From contig JNLK01000001.1 in assembly GCA_000703065.1 (NCBI GenBank), positions 1 through 64,000 on the forward strand: a stretch of DNA of 64,000 bases, given 5' to 3'. How positions within the stretch are numbered: the first letter of the stretch is position 1; each line of letters begins with the position of its first letter. Positions 19,749-29,441 of this stretch are shown one piece after another. The position numbers and the translations under genes were made by a program. The notes under the pieces are model-generated. The model was not told where the DNA came from, searched no databases, and was given only the letters and a program-made list of their open reading frames with translations. The DNA comes from Lachnospiraceae bacterium AC2029. Its GTDB lineage: Bacteria; Bacillota; Clostridia; Lachnospirales; Lachnospiraceae.

Positions 19749-19925
19749 ATGAATAACACAACAAAAGCAAAATATGATCTGGCAGCACGTATGCTGAAAG
19801 GGAATATCCCCGTTGAGGAGGTTGTCGCAATGAGCGGACTTTCCGAGGAAGAAGTGAAGAAACTGCAGTTTGAGCTGCGGGATGAGATTCAGGATAAGAG
19901 GGCTATGTTGGGGTTGGATAACTAA
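19749..19925 (+). CDS. Small protein resembling the C-terminal tail of transposase/nuclease proteins
   Basis: The 58-residue soluble product begins MNNTTKAKYDLAARML and contains a helix-turn-helix-like segment, VEEVVAMSGLSEEEVKKL. This IPVEEVVAMSGLSEEEV pattern is typical of the C-terminal tail of Rpn/PD-(D/E)XK family proteins, but here it stands alone. AAAGGAG lies 7-8 nt before the chosen ATG at 19749; upstream in-frame ATGs are in the repeat and lack a Shine-Dalgarno. It may be a genuine small gene or a remnant; its position beside repeats favours a mobile origin. Function unknown. Confidence 0.6.
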   Translation: MNNTTKAKYDLAARMLKGNIPVEEVVAMSGLSEEEVKKLQFELRDEIQDKRAMLGLDN

Positions 19926-19942
19926 AGGCCGTATTGGCGTTA

Positions 19943-20169
19943 GTATTTGCAGCCGCTCCACCCGACCACAGCCCGTCCGCGCTTTGCGCGTCCGCCGTCA
20001 CTTTGTGACTCACGGCTGTGGTGGGAGGGGCGGTTCCTGCTTCGCAGGGCTTGGTGTGCATTTCGTATTTGCAGCCGCTCCACCCGACCACAGCCCGTCC
20101 GTGCTTTGCACGTCCGCCGTCACTTCGTGACTCACGGCTGTGGTGGGAGGGGCGGTTCCTGCTTCGCAG
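19943..20169. repeat. Two 105-bp structured repeats in tandem
   Basis: Copy 1 is 19943-20047 and copy 2 is 20065-20169, with a 17-bp spacer. Each has outer inverted arms (CGACCACAGCC against GGCTGTGGTGGG) enclosing two short hairpins with 3-nt loops. One stem has changed by a compensating pair between copies: CGCGC/GCGCG at 19978-19990 and CGTGC/GCACG at 20100-20112. This and the following terminator occupy the 19926-20248 gap. Confidence 0.85.
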
Positions 20170-20181
20170 TACATAACAAAA

Positions 20182-20226
20182 AGAGATGGCAGTTCAGCAC
20201 GCAAGCGTGCAACTGCCATCTCTTTT
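20182..20226. terminator. Strong bidirectional terminator
   Basis: AGAGATGGCAGTT (20182-20194) and AACTGCCATCTCT (20211-20223) form a perfect 13-bp stem, with an inner GCACGC/GCGTGC hairpin. A-rich and T-rich flanks let it work for the plus-strand argH side and the minus-strand FHA gene. Confidence 0.85.
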
Positions 20227-20248
20227 CATTATGCTGCAAATACTTACT

Positions 20249-21172
20249 CTATCTTACCCAGTACTTAAACTCTTCATCTCCCAATCTAATATAATCATTA
20301 TTCGCAAGCATGATCTCGAATTCCGGCTGGATCAGTTTTCCGTTGATGAAGGTGTGGTTCGTGGAGTTATGATCACGAACATAGCACTCTCCGTTGCTGA
20401 TCCGGAAGGTTGCATGCTTCCGGCTGACTCTCCGGTTATCTGTGATCTGATAGTCTGCATCCGGGGACTTTCCGATCAGGAACTCTGCCTTGATGATCGG
20501 GATCAGCTCATTTGTCTTGATCCGTACCAGATACGGGATCGGATTGTTGTAATCGGAGGATGTCGGGCTGAGCACGGTGGTCTCCGCCTCGGAGGAACTC
20601 TTATCCATGGAATCCTCAAGGATGGTCTCCTCCTCCAGAGACAGGACATAGTGATAGAAATCACTCAGATCGAACATCAGCTTGCTGTCGAGATACTTCA
20701 GAAGCTTCTCTACGCACTCTACGCAGGCCATGTTGGCAAAACGAACCTTGCTGATGAATGTCTGGATGAACTCCGTCACATTGCAGTCAGCAAACTTCTT
20801 TGTAACCGGCATGAAGATCAACTGGATATCCAGGGATGAAAGCTCGATGTACATATAATGTACGTTCAGAAGGAGCTTGTTGAAGGACATCTGATTCTCT
20901 TCAAAATAGATCAGCTGATTCAGGATATTTGAGAGAATCGAAAGGAATTCTCCCTTATATAACTGCTTCCGAAGGAACTGCTCCAGCGGCAGGGTTGCAG
21001 GGATCTTGAACTGCAATGCTCTCTGCTCATCTACTGCAACAACGCTGCAGGTGGTGTGATTGCCCACGAACTCATAGTTGAAGATCGTAAGCTCTCTCTG
21101 ATCAACAGGAACGTCCTCTTCAAGTCGGAAATTCAGTGTAAATTCATCGTAGCTTGTGTTAGTTTCTGCCAT
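20249..21172 (-). CDS. DUF6382-like protein with C-terminal FHA domain
   Basis: The first ~180 residues match the look of DUF6382 (helical and beta, no membrane segment). A linker with acidic and Ser/Thr-rich sequence leads to an FHA domain in the last ~95 residues, with IGKSPDADY, SRKHATF and HNSTNHTFINGK holding the phosphothreonine-binding residues. It should therefore read a phosphorylated partner made by a Ser/Thr kinase; the only kinase of that kind in the window is encoded at 40160-41533, but no direct link is shown. The ATG at 21172 is preceded by GGGGAGG 9 nt upstream. It is a single-gene unit between terminators. Confidence 0.8.
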   Translation of the reverse strand: MAETNTSYDEFTLNFRLEEDVPVDQRELTIFNYEFVGNHTTCSVVAVDEQRALQFKIPATLPLEQFLRKQLYKGEFLSILSNILNQLIYFEENQMSFNKLLLNVHYMYIELSSLDIQLIFMPVTKKFADCNVTEFIQTFISKVRFANMACVECVEKLLKYLDSKLMFDLSDFYHYVLSLEEETILEDSMDKSSSEAETTVLSPTSSDYNNPIPYLVRIKTNELIPIIKAEFLIGKSPDADYQITDNRRVSRKHATFRISNGECYVRDHNSTNHTFINGKLIQPEFEIMLANNDYIRLGDEEFKYWVR

Positions 21173-21314
21173 TTTTAATACCTCCCCATATTCCTCTTTA
21201 TCATACCATTTTTCGGTCTGTTCTTCAATCAATTCTTGTATTCAAGATTACAGAATTCTTGTGTGAAAATGTAACAAACAAAAAAGGCATGTTAGAGGAG
21301 GGAAGGCACGACAG

Positions 21315-21396
21315 AGGGACGGTTCTGGATGATCAGTGCGTAAGCCGGGGACGGTTCTGGATGATCAGTATTTCATGATCATCCAGAACCGTCCCC
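21315..21396. repeat. REP-like GGGGACGGTTCTGGATGATCA repeats
   Basis: A direct copy at 21315-21336 is followed by a perfect 21-bp inverted repeat, arms 21347-21367 and 21376-21396 with an 8-nt loop. It lies between the pncB stop and the FHA gene, where it may also act as a transcript 3' end. It shares its GGGGAC head with the repeat after argH. Confidence 0.85.
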
Positions 21397-21421
21397 TCTT
21401 TGTCAGTGGTTCCGAAGGTTA

Positions 21422-22873
21422 TTATCCCTCAATATTGGTAGCCTCGGAAAGGAGCTTCTCCTTGGTCTCATACAGCTTTCTGGACAGATCCAGATAGTGG
21501 ATATGGGGATTTGCAAAACGCTGCTCTTCCTCCCATACCTCATCCTTCAGCTGCTTCTTCACATAGTCCTGGATCTCCTGAAGTGACGGCTGCTCATAGA
21601 CCAGCTCGCCGTCCTTGAAGATGGTCACCTGCAGCGGACGCGCCGTGCTGTTCTTGAAATGCATCTTCTTCCAGGGACGTGTGGGATCGATGAATCTGTA
21701 GGGCTCCGTTACATCCACATCCTCGCCGTCCAGTGCCAGCAGATCCGCATAACCATATCCGGTCTCATTGCTGAAGATCCTCCACAGGGTCTTCTTTCCG
21801 GGGTTGGTGATCTTCTCCACATTTTCGGATACCTTGATCTTCGGAACGAACTCATCGCCCTCCTTAACAGCTACCAGCTTATAGACGCCTCCGAACACAG
21901 GATCGGACTTGGAGGTGATCATACGCTCGCCCACGCCATAGGAGTTGATCTTAGCACCCTGCTTGTTCAGAGAGTCGATCAGGTACTCATCCACACTGTT
22001 GGATACAACGATGGAGCAATCCTGCAGCCCCTCCGCATCCAGGATCTTACGGATCTTCTTGGAGAAATATGCAAGGTCACCGCTGTCAATGCGAATTCCC
22101 TGAAGACGCTTGCCCATGGGTTCCAGCACCTCATGTGCCACACGGATGGCATTCGGAAGACCGCTCTTTAAAATGTCGTAGGTATCGATAAGAAGCACAC
22201 ATGCATCGGGATAAACCTCTGCATATGCCTTAAATGCATCAAATTCCGACGGGAAGAACTCGATCCAGCTATGTGCCATGGTTCCTACCGCCTTGATACC
22301 GAACTGCTGATCAGCAAGCACTGTTGCAGTGGTATTTACCCCGCCGATGAAGCAGGCTCTGGTTCCCCAGACAGCCGCATCCGGGCCCTGGGCACGACGT
22401 GCACCGAACTCCATAACGATGGCATTTCCTGCACCTGCCGCTCTTGCGATCCGGTTTGCCTTGGTTGCGATCAGCGACTGGAAGTTAATGCAGATCAGAA
22501 GCATGGTTTCCAGGATCTGGGCCTCGATGATCGGAGCCGTTACGGTTACGATCGGTGTATTCGGATAAACGATGGTACCTTCCGGAACCGCCTCGATGGT
22601 TCCCGTAAATTTGAAGTCCTTCAGATAGTCAAGGAAGCCTTCATCAAACATGTTGCGACCACGGAGGTATGCAATGTCCTCATCCGTGAAATGAAGTCCC
22701 TTCACGTAGTCGATCAGCATTCCCAGTCCGGCACTGACTACAAATCCGCCGCCGTCAGGGTTCTTGCGGTAGAACATGTCAAATACCGCAACCTTGTCCT
22801 TGTTTCCTGTTACGAAGTAACCGTTTGCCATGGTCAGCTCGTAGTAATCCATTAACATCGTAAGATTTCTCAT
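21422..22873 (-). CDS. pncB: Nicotinate phosphoribosyltransferase
   Basis: It makes nicotinate mononucleotide from nicotinate and PRPP in NAD salvage. The N-terminus MRNLTMLMDYYELTMANGYF, GARRAQGPDAAV, TMAHSWIEFF and IRIDSGDL are family hallmarks. The 483-residue length is typical of the Firmicute type. AGGAGAGGAG lies just upstream. It follows typA by 56 bp on the same strand and is probably cotranscribed with it. Confidence 0.94.
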   Translation of the reverse strand: MRNLTMLMDYYELTMANGYFVTGNKDKVAVFDMFYRKNPDGGGFVVSAGLGMLIDYVKGLHFTDEDIAYLRGRNMFDEGFLDYLKDFKFTGTIEAVPEGTIVYPNTPIVTVTAPIIEAQILETMLLICINFQSLIATKANRIARAAGAGNAIVMEFGARRAQGPDAAVWGTRACFIGGVNTTATVLADQQFGIKAVGTMAHSWIEFFPSEFDAFKAYAEVYPDACVLLIDTYDILKSGLPNAIRVAHEVLEPMGKRLQGIRIDSGDLAYFSKKIRKILDAEGLQDCSIVVSNSVDEYLIDSLNKQGAKINSYGVGERMITSKSDPVFGGVYKLVAVKEGDEFVPKIKVSENVEKITNPGKKTLWRIFSNETGYGYADLLALDGEDVDVTEPYRFIDPTRPWKKMHFKNSTARPLQVTIFKDGELVYEQPSLQEIQDYVKKQLKDEVWEEEQRFANPHIHYLDLSRKLYETKEKLLSEATNIEG

Positions 22874-22929
22874 CTTGATCTCCTCTCCTGTAACCCCAAT
22901 ATAGTTCTTTCCGGTTTCTTCAAATATCC

Positions 22930-24759
22930 TTAACTTTGGTTCTTACGGTTCTCGCGCAGTCTCAGCCGGGAATCCAGAATTTTCTTTCTGATCCGAAGGT
23001 TCTTCGGTGTGATCTCCAGGATCTCGTCCGTATCCAGGAAGTCAAGCGCCTGCTCCAGGGAAAGCTGCTTCGGCGGAACCAGCTTCAGCGCTTCATCCGA
23101 ACCGGAGGAACGGGTATTCGTCAGATGCTTGGTCTTGCAGACATTTACCTCGATATCCTCTGCACGTCCTGTCTCGCCGACTACCATTCCGGCATATACC
23201 TCAACGCCCGCGCCGATAAAGAGGGTTCCTCTCTCCTGCGCATTGAAAAGTCCGTAGGTGATGGAGGTTCCTGCCTCGAATGCGATCAGAGAACCGTTGG
23301 AACGGTAGTTCATATCACCCTTGTAATCATCATAACCATCGAAAATGGTGTTGATGACGCCATTTCCCTTGGTTGCCGTCATGAAGGGACCACGGAATCC
23401 GATCAGTCCGCGGGACGGGATCCGGAATTCCAGACGTGTGGTTCCGCTCTCGGAAGGAGACATGCCGGACAGCTCACCCTTCCGTACGCTCATCATATTG
23501 ATGACGGTACCGGAGAATTCATCCGGAACGTCTACGACTGCGATCTCATAGGGTTCGGTACGCTTGTTCCGCTCATCGTATTTATAGATAACCTCCGCCT
23601 TGCTGACTGCAAATTCGTAGCCCTCACGGCGCATATTCTCGATCAGTACGGACAGATGCAGCTCACCACGTCCGGATACCTTGAAGCAATCCGTGGAATC
23701 CGTATCCTCCACACGAAGGCTGACATCCGTATTCAATTCCTTATAAAGACGGTCCCTCAGATGTCTGGAGGTTACGAACTTACCCTCCTTACCGGCCATA
23801 GGCGAATCATTTACCATGAACTGCATGGAAATGGTGGGCTCCGTGATCTTCTGGAACGGGATCGCATCCGGCTTATCCGGAGAACAGATCGTATCACCGA
23901 TCTTCAGATCCGCGATACCGGATACCGCTACGATGGAGCCGATGGTTGCCTCATTTACATCTACACGGCCAAGGCCTTCATATTCATAAAGCTTACCGAT
24001 CTTCACCTTTTCGGAGCGGTCCTTGTCATGGTGATTCACGATCAGGGCATCCTGGTTCAGACGGATGGTTCCGTTATCGATCTTGCCGACACCGATCCGG
24101 CCGACATATTCATTGTAATCAATGGTACTGATCAGGATCTGCAGACCGGCTTCAGGATCTCCCTCCGGTGCGGGAATATGGGACAGGATGGTCTCAAACA
24201 GGGGCTTCATGTCCGTTCCCCGTTCGTCTGCACTGTAGGAAGCCACACCTTCTCTTGCCGATGCATAAACGAAGGGGCAGTCCAGCTGTTCATCCGTAGC
24301 GTCCAGATCCATCAGAAGCTCCAGCACCTCTTCCTCAACCTCTGCCGGACGCGCATCCGGACGGTCGATCTTATTTACGCAGACAATGACTGACAGATTC
24401 AGGGACAGAGCCTTCTGAAGCACGAAACGGGTCTGGGGCATGGGTCCTTCAAAGGCATCCACCACCAGGATAACACCGTTTACCATCTTCAGGACACGCT
24501 CTACCTCACCACCGAAATCCGCATGGCCCGGAGTATCAATGATATTGATCTTCACTCCGTTGTAGGTAACTGCCGTATTCTTGGAAAGAATGGTGATCCC
24601 ACGCTCACGCTCGATATCATTCGAGTCCATGACACGCTCGGTCACTTCCTGATTCTCCCGGAAGATACCACTCTGCTGCAGCAGTCCGTCTACCAGTGTT
24701 GTTTTACCATGGTCTACATGGGCGATGATCGCCACATTTCTGATGTCATCTCTTTTCAT
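22930..24759 (-). CDS. typA: Ribosome-associated GTPase TypA/BipA
   Basis: This translational GTPase acts in ribosome assembly and stress adaptation. Elongation-factor-type GTPase motifs are AHVDHGKT (residues 13-20), [12 protein letters not shown] and NKIDRPDA, with the TypA-specific C-terminal region ending in basic [19 protein letters not shown]. The ATG at 24759 (MKRDDIRNV) matches the family start and has AGGAAG upstream; the longer ATG at 24834 adds 25 residues unlike the family. It lies between guaB and pncB, all on the minus strand. Confidence 0.95.
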   Translation of the reverse strand: MKRDDIRNVAIIAHVDHGKTTLVDGLLQQSGIFRENQEVTERVMDSNDIERERGITILSKNTAVTYNGVKINIIDTPGHADFGGEVERVLKMVNGVILVVDAFEGPMPQTRFVLQKALSLNLSVIVCVNKIDRPDARPAEVEEEVLELLMDLDATDEQLDCPFVYASAREGVASYSADERGTDMKPLFETILSHIPAPEGDPEAGLQILISTIDYNEYVGRIGVGKIDNGTIRLNQDALIVNHHDKDRSEKVKIGKLYEYEGLGRVDVNEATIGSIVAVSGIADLKIGDTICSPDKPDAIPFQKITEPTISMQFMVNDSPMAGKEGKFVTSRHLRDRLYKELNTDVSLRVEDTDSTDCFKVSGRGELHLSVLIENMRREGYEFAVSKAEVIYKYDERNKRTEPYEIAVVDVPDEFSGTVINMMSVRKGELSGMSPSESGTTRLEFRIPSRGLIGFRGPFMTATKGNGVINTIFDGYDDYKGDMNYRSNGSLIAFEAGTSITYGLFNAQERGTLFIGAGVEVYAGMVVGETGRAEDIEVNVCKTKHLTNTRSSGSDEALKLVPPKQLSLEQALDFLDTDEILEITPKNLRIRKKILDSRLRLRENRKNQS

Positions 24760-24867
24760 TTCCGTCTTCCTAATCCTTATTTTATTTCCGCGGGCATTGA
24801 GCCGGGCAAACAAGCCGGCCAAACTACCGCGCACGTCAACGGGGTTTTCCCCAAAAAAACAGACACA

Positions 24868-24897
24868 TTATTACACAAAAGCGGGCGCGGGCTGCAA
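24868..24897 (-). promoter_or_regulatory. Possible promoter of typA
   Basis: Minus-strand TTGCAG (24892-24897), 18 nt and TAATAA (24868-24873) lie in the guaB-typA gap. A T-run and a small GGGGAAAACCCC hairpin follow. The spacing is acceptable but the boxes are not strong. Confidence 0.4.
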
Positions 24898-24987
24898 TGG
24901 GCGTGCATCGGACGGACCTTCTTCATTCAGCCGTTCGTTACACAAACCCGGAGCGTCCACCCGCGCCGTCATGTGCTTTAAAATGAT

Positions 24988-26596
<1,609 letters not shown>

Positions 26597-26657
26597 ACAG
26601 CGGTTCATGATATTGATATTTTTTACCTGAATCTGACAAAAAAGGCGCTACTCTGAG

Positions 26658-26845
26658 TGAGCCATGCCGGCATCTCCGGTCACTTCGTGGTCGCGCCTGC
26701 CGGCTTGGTCGATTCGACGCTTAACGCAGCACACCGTGCTGCAGCGTCCGTCGATGTCGCGGCTTCGCCGTATACATCCGCCACGTCATTGTTTTGCCTG
26801 TAAGCAAGCTTACGCAAAACATGACTCGCGTATGTGCATGGCTCA
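26658..26845. other. 188-bp multi-branched inverted-repeat element
   Basis: Perfect 10-bp closing arms (TGAGCCATGC 26658-26667 and GCATGGCTCA 26836-26845) enclose at least four internal hairpins: 26666-26704 (GCCGGCA/TGCCGGC), 26716-26748 (GACGC plus GCAGCAC/GTGCTGC), 26760-26770 (CGGC-TTC-GCCG) and 26785-26825 (an 18-bp bulged stem). It lies between the tRNA-Gly terminator and the terminator upstream of guaB. I do not recognise it as a known RNA; an extragenic palindromic element or a structured RNA are both possible. It fills most of the gene-free interval. Confidence 0.7.
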
Positions 26846-26852
26846 TTTACGC

Positions 26853-26884
26853 GCAAAAAAAAGGGATCCGAAATCGAATCCCTT
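26853..26884 (-). terminator. Terminator of tRNA-Gly
   Basis: On the minus strand AAGGGAT and ATCCCTT (26861-26867, 26878-26884) flank a 10-nt loop and are followed by a run of T residues. It begins only 2 nt after the mature tRNA end. Confidence 0.85.
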
Positions 26885-26886
26885 CG

Positions 26887-26958
26887 AGCGCGAGACGGGA
26901 ATCGAACCCGCGACCCTCTCCTTGGCAAGGAGATGCTCCACCGCTGAGCCACTCGCGC
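26887..26958 (-). tRNA. tRNA-Gly (anticodon GCC)
   Basis: A full cloverleaf is readable: acceptor GCGCGAG/CTCGCGC, D arm GCTC/GAGC, anticodon arm TCTCC-TTGCCAA-GGAGA with anticodon GCC, and T arm GCGGG-TTCGATT-CCCGT. The discriminator is U. CCA is not encoded, so it must be added after transcription. Confidence 0.97.
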
Positions 26959-26989
26959 ATATCCTGTTGCTGTGTCAGCAACAAGATGT

Positions 26990-27018
26990 ATATTATCATA
27001 TGGTTTCGTATCTGTCAA
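26990..27018 (-). promoter_or_regulatory. Consensus promoter of tRNA-Gly
   Basis: Minus-strand TTGACA (27013-27018), a 17-nt spacer and TAATAT (26990-26995) start directly after the birA stop. The short leader before the tRNA holds a hairpin, TGTTGCTG/CAGCAACA, at about 26965-26983. Confidence 0.8.
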
Positions 27019-27026
27019 CCGTAAAT

Positions 27027-27869
27027 TTAAGTCAGATTTATTTTTTTTCTCACCTGGTCCGGATCGATCGCATGGGCAAGATACTCATCCAGATATTCAT
27101 TGGATTCAAAATCTCTGCTAAGTTGTAAAGCTTCATTTGCAATTCGCGCTGCAATCTCATTTCTTGTGGGCTTCAACAGATTCAGACTCCCTGCGATGTC
27201 GGCAAGTTCCTCCGGGAACTGCATCGGACGTATGTTGATCCCGATCCCTACATTTACATGCTGGATCAGACCTGTCTCCAGATCCGTCATCCCCTCACTG
27301 AGGATCCCGCAGACCTTCTTTCCCTGATAGAAAATGTCATTCACCCATTTCAACTTCAGTTCTTCGGGCAGCAGGGGCTGCAGCACGCGAACTACCGCCA
27401 CGGCCGCCGCCAGGGTGATCCTCTCCGCATGGTAAAGCGGGCGGCTGAGCGGGCCTCCGATCGTCATATAGATTCCCGTTCCCTTCGGAGAGAAGAAATC
27501 ATGCCCCAGACGGCCTCTGCCTGCCTCCTGGGAATCGGCAACGATCAGGGCACTGCTGTGGTCTCCTGCCGCAAGACGTCGTTTTGCTTCATTATTCGTG
27601 GAATCGATCACATCATAGACCGATACCTTCATCGGCGAATTTTCATTAAAATAGCAACGGATCCCTGCCTCCGACAGAACATCCGAGTCCGGCTCCAGTC
27701 GATACCCTTTATTTCCGTCCGAAACCACCAGATGACCTTCCTCCTTCAGCTGGTTGATCACCTTCCAGATCGCATTCCGGGACACGCCGAACTGATCGGC
27801 CAATGTCTGTCCGGACACGACCCGTGGGCGCTCGGATTCAAGAACGTGTAAAACCTTATCCTTTAACAT
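27027..27869 (-). CDS. birA: Biotin protein ligase/biotin operon repressor, short C-terminus
   Basis: A bifunctional BirA: an N-terminal winged helix-turn-helix (GQTLADQFGVSRNAIWKVI) followed by the ligase domain with GRGRLGHDFFSPKGTGIY (biotinyl-AMP loop) and KLKWVNDIF. It should biotinylate carboxylase subunits and repress biotin genes. At about 280 residues it ends at DPDQVRKKINLT and appears to lack the usual ~45-residue SH3-like C-terminal domain; a run of eight A bases sits just before the stop. The start at 27869 (MLKDKVLHVL) overlaps the patatin gene by 14 bp; the ATG at 27884 is an alternative. Confidence 0.88.
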   Translation of the reverse strand: MLKDKVLHVLESERPRVVSGQTLADQFGVSRNAIWKVINQLKEEGHLVVSDGNKGYRLEPDSDVLSEAGIRCYFNENSPMKVSVYDVIDSTNNEAKRRLAAGDHSSALIVADSQEAGRGRLGHDFFSPKGTGIYMTIGGPLSRPLYHAERITLAAAVAVVRVLQPLLPEELKLKWVNDIFYQGKKVCGILSEGMTDLETGLIQHVNVGIGINIRPMQFPEELADIAGSLNLLKPTRNEIAARIANEALQLSRDFESNEYLDEYLAHAIDPDQVRKKINLT

Positions 27870-28722
27870 AGGCAAGTATCTCATCCATCCTGTTCTGGGC
27901 ATCAAAGCGCCCGAGTTTATACATTCTCTTTACGTTATCGATATTCTTTTCTGTCCTTCCCACCTTAAGATCCCTGCTGGGGCAAAGGATCAGGGCCTCT
28001 CCCTGTGCTTCGTACTCTTTCAGCCGTTCAAGTGTCTTATTGTAGGAATCCTGTCTTTCCGCAGCGGCCCTGACATACCTCGGGAACTCCTTATACTTGA
28101 GCTTCATCAGAGGCATGGTGCGGTCCGGCCCCTTCTGATAGCCGGCCGGTCGGGTCAGAATAACGATATTCCTTCCGAATCCCTTCTCACGCATAAAGTC
28201 GATCGGGATACTGTCAGCCGTTCCTCCGTCCAGAAGCTTCATTCCCTCATACTCCACATTCTCCGACACCAGCGGAAGGGATGCGGATGCCCGTACAGCA
28301 TCGATCTGGGACTTCACATCATAGAGCCTGATGTACTCTCCCTTTCCCGTTTCCAGGTTCGTAGCGCAGGAATACACCTCAATATCCTTCGCGTTCTTCC
28401 GGAAGGTCTCATAATCAAAAGGATTCAGCTTATCCGGAATCTCGTGATAGCAGAATTCCTCCTCGCAGTAATTCCCGGTCCTGATCAGGGACTGCATGCT
28501 CATGAAGCGTTTATCCTTCCTGTACTTCACGCAGTAACGGATATTTCTTCCCATCTGTTCGGAAATGTAGGAAATGCCGTGCAGAATGCCGGCGGATACT
28601 CCCACCAGACCATCCACCTTTATTCCGTGGATCATGAATTCATCCAGAACACCTGCGGTATAGATTCCTCTCATTCCACCGCCCTCCAGCACGAGTCCGA
28701 GGCGGTTTTCCATATTAGTCAT
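27856..28722 (-). CDS. Patatin-like phospholipase (RssA-type)
   Basis: A Ser-Asp dyad lipid acyl hydrolase. The oxyanion-hole glycines are GGGMRG (residues 14-19), the nucleophile is in GVSAG (41-45) and the dyad Asp is in LLDGGTADSIP. No signal peptide or membrane segment is present, so it is cytoplasmic. The 288-residue size fits bacterial YjjU/RssA-like proteins; the substrate is unknown. The ATGs at 28722 and 28713 are both possible starts. It overlaps birA and is probably cotranscribed with the Lrp-like gene. Confidence 0.88.
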   Translation of the reverse strand: MTNMENRLGLVLEGGGMRGIYTAGVLDEFMIHGIKVDGLVGVSAGILHGISYISEQMGRNIRYCVKYRKDKRFMSMQSLIRTGNYCEEEFCYHEIPDKLNPFDYETFRKNAKDIEVYSCATNLETGKGEYIRLYDVKSQIDAVRASASLPLVSENVEYEGMKLLDGGTADSIPIDFMREKGFGRNIVILTRPAGYQKGPDRTMPLMKLKYKEFPRYVRAAAERQDSYNKTLERLKEYEAQGEALILCPSRDLKVGRTEKNIDNVKRMYKLGRFDAQNRMDEILAYVKG

Positions 28723-28756
28723 TCCTGTGTACCCCTTTATCTCCTGAAAATGCCGC

Positions 28757-29221
28757 TTATCCTTCTATCTGACCGCCATCCGGAAGGAGCGCTGTCTCTT
28801 CCTTGATGGTACGCAGCACGATGTGTGTCTCCGTCTTCTCTACGCCCTCATAGCCCTTGATCACCTTATAGACCTGATCCAGACTGTCGGTCGTATCCGT
28901 CACGATCCGGAGCACAAAATCAAATTCGCCTGTCTGATAGTAGCAGGACGCGATACTGTTGTTCTCCTTCACAAGAGATACAAAGCCCTCATAATAATCC
29001 GGATGCTTCAGCGATACATCCATCAGCGCCACCATACTGTTTCCAAGGATCTCCTGATCGATCTGGATCGTGTAACCCTTGATCAGGCCCGAGGATTCCA
29101 GTTTCCGGATCCGTTCGATCACTGCCGAAACGGAAAGGCTGATCTCCTCACTGATAGCCGAAGCCGGCAGTCTCGCATTCTTACTGAGACACTGCAGTAT
29201 CCTCATATCAATACTGTCCAT
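28757..29221 (-). CDS. Lrp/AsnC-family transcriptional regulator
   Basis: An N-terminal helix-turn-helix (DMRILQCLSKNARLPASAIS then SVSAVIERIRKLESSGLI) is followed by a RAM ligand-binding domain (GNSMVALMDVSL, CYYQTGEFDFVLRI). At 154 residues it is normal for the family, which senses amino acids. AGGGGG lies 8 nt before the ATG at 29221; the ATG at 29272 is rejected. Its targets are not apparent from the neighbours. Confidence 0.9.
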   Translation of the reverse strand: MDSIDMRILQCLSKNARLPASAISEEISLSVSAVIERIRKLESSGLIKGYTIQIDQEILGNSMVALMDVSLKHPDYYEGFVSLVKENNSIASCYYQTGEFDFVLRIVTDTTDSLDQVYKVIKGYEGVEKTETHIVLRTIKEETALLPDGGQIEG

Positions 29222-29275
29222 ACTATTTCCCCCTTGTATGAAACAGGCAGAAGGACCCACCTTCTGCCTCATTTT

Positions 29276-29425
29276 CTAGAATAAGATCTCTTTTCTGCTC
29301 TTCAGAAGCTTTCCGCCCGAAACAATATTCAGAACACCCACTGTGATTCCAAATACGATCAGGAGCACGCCGATAGCGATGTTCGCTCCTCCGGCTTTCT
29401 TCATCTGCTTGTATACGCGTTCCAT
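29276..29425 (-). CDS. Small single-pass membrane protein (49 aa)
   Basis: A basic N-terminus (MERVYKQMKKAGG) precedes one strong hydrophobic helix (NIAIGVLLIVFGITVGVLNI) and a basic tail (KLLKSRKEILF). AGGAGGAAGG lies directly before the ATG. It sits 16 bp after pyrE and probably belongs to its transcript. No known family is recognised. Confidence 0.75.
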   Translation of the reverse strand: MERVYKQMKKAGGANIAIGVLLIVFGITVGVLNIVSGGKLLKSRKEILF

Positions 29426-29441
29426 ATCCTTCCTCCTAATC

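Noticed and set aside
22936-24393. 485-residue plus-strand frame opposite typA
   Set aside because: Antisense shadow of typA with no domain.
26680-27018. 112-residue minus-strand frame over tRNA-Gly
   Set aside because: It runs through the tRNA and the structured element; not a credible gene.
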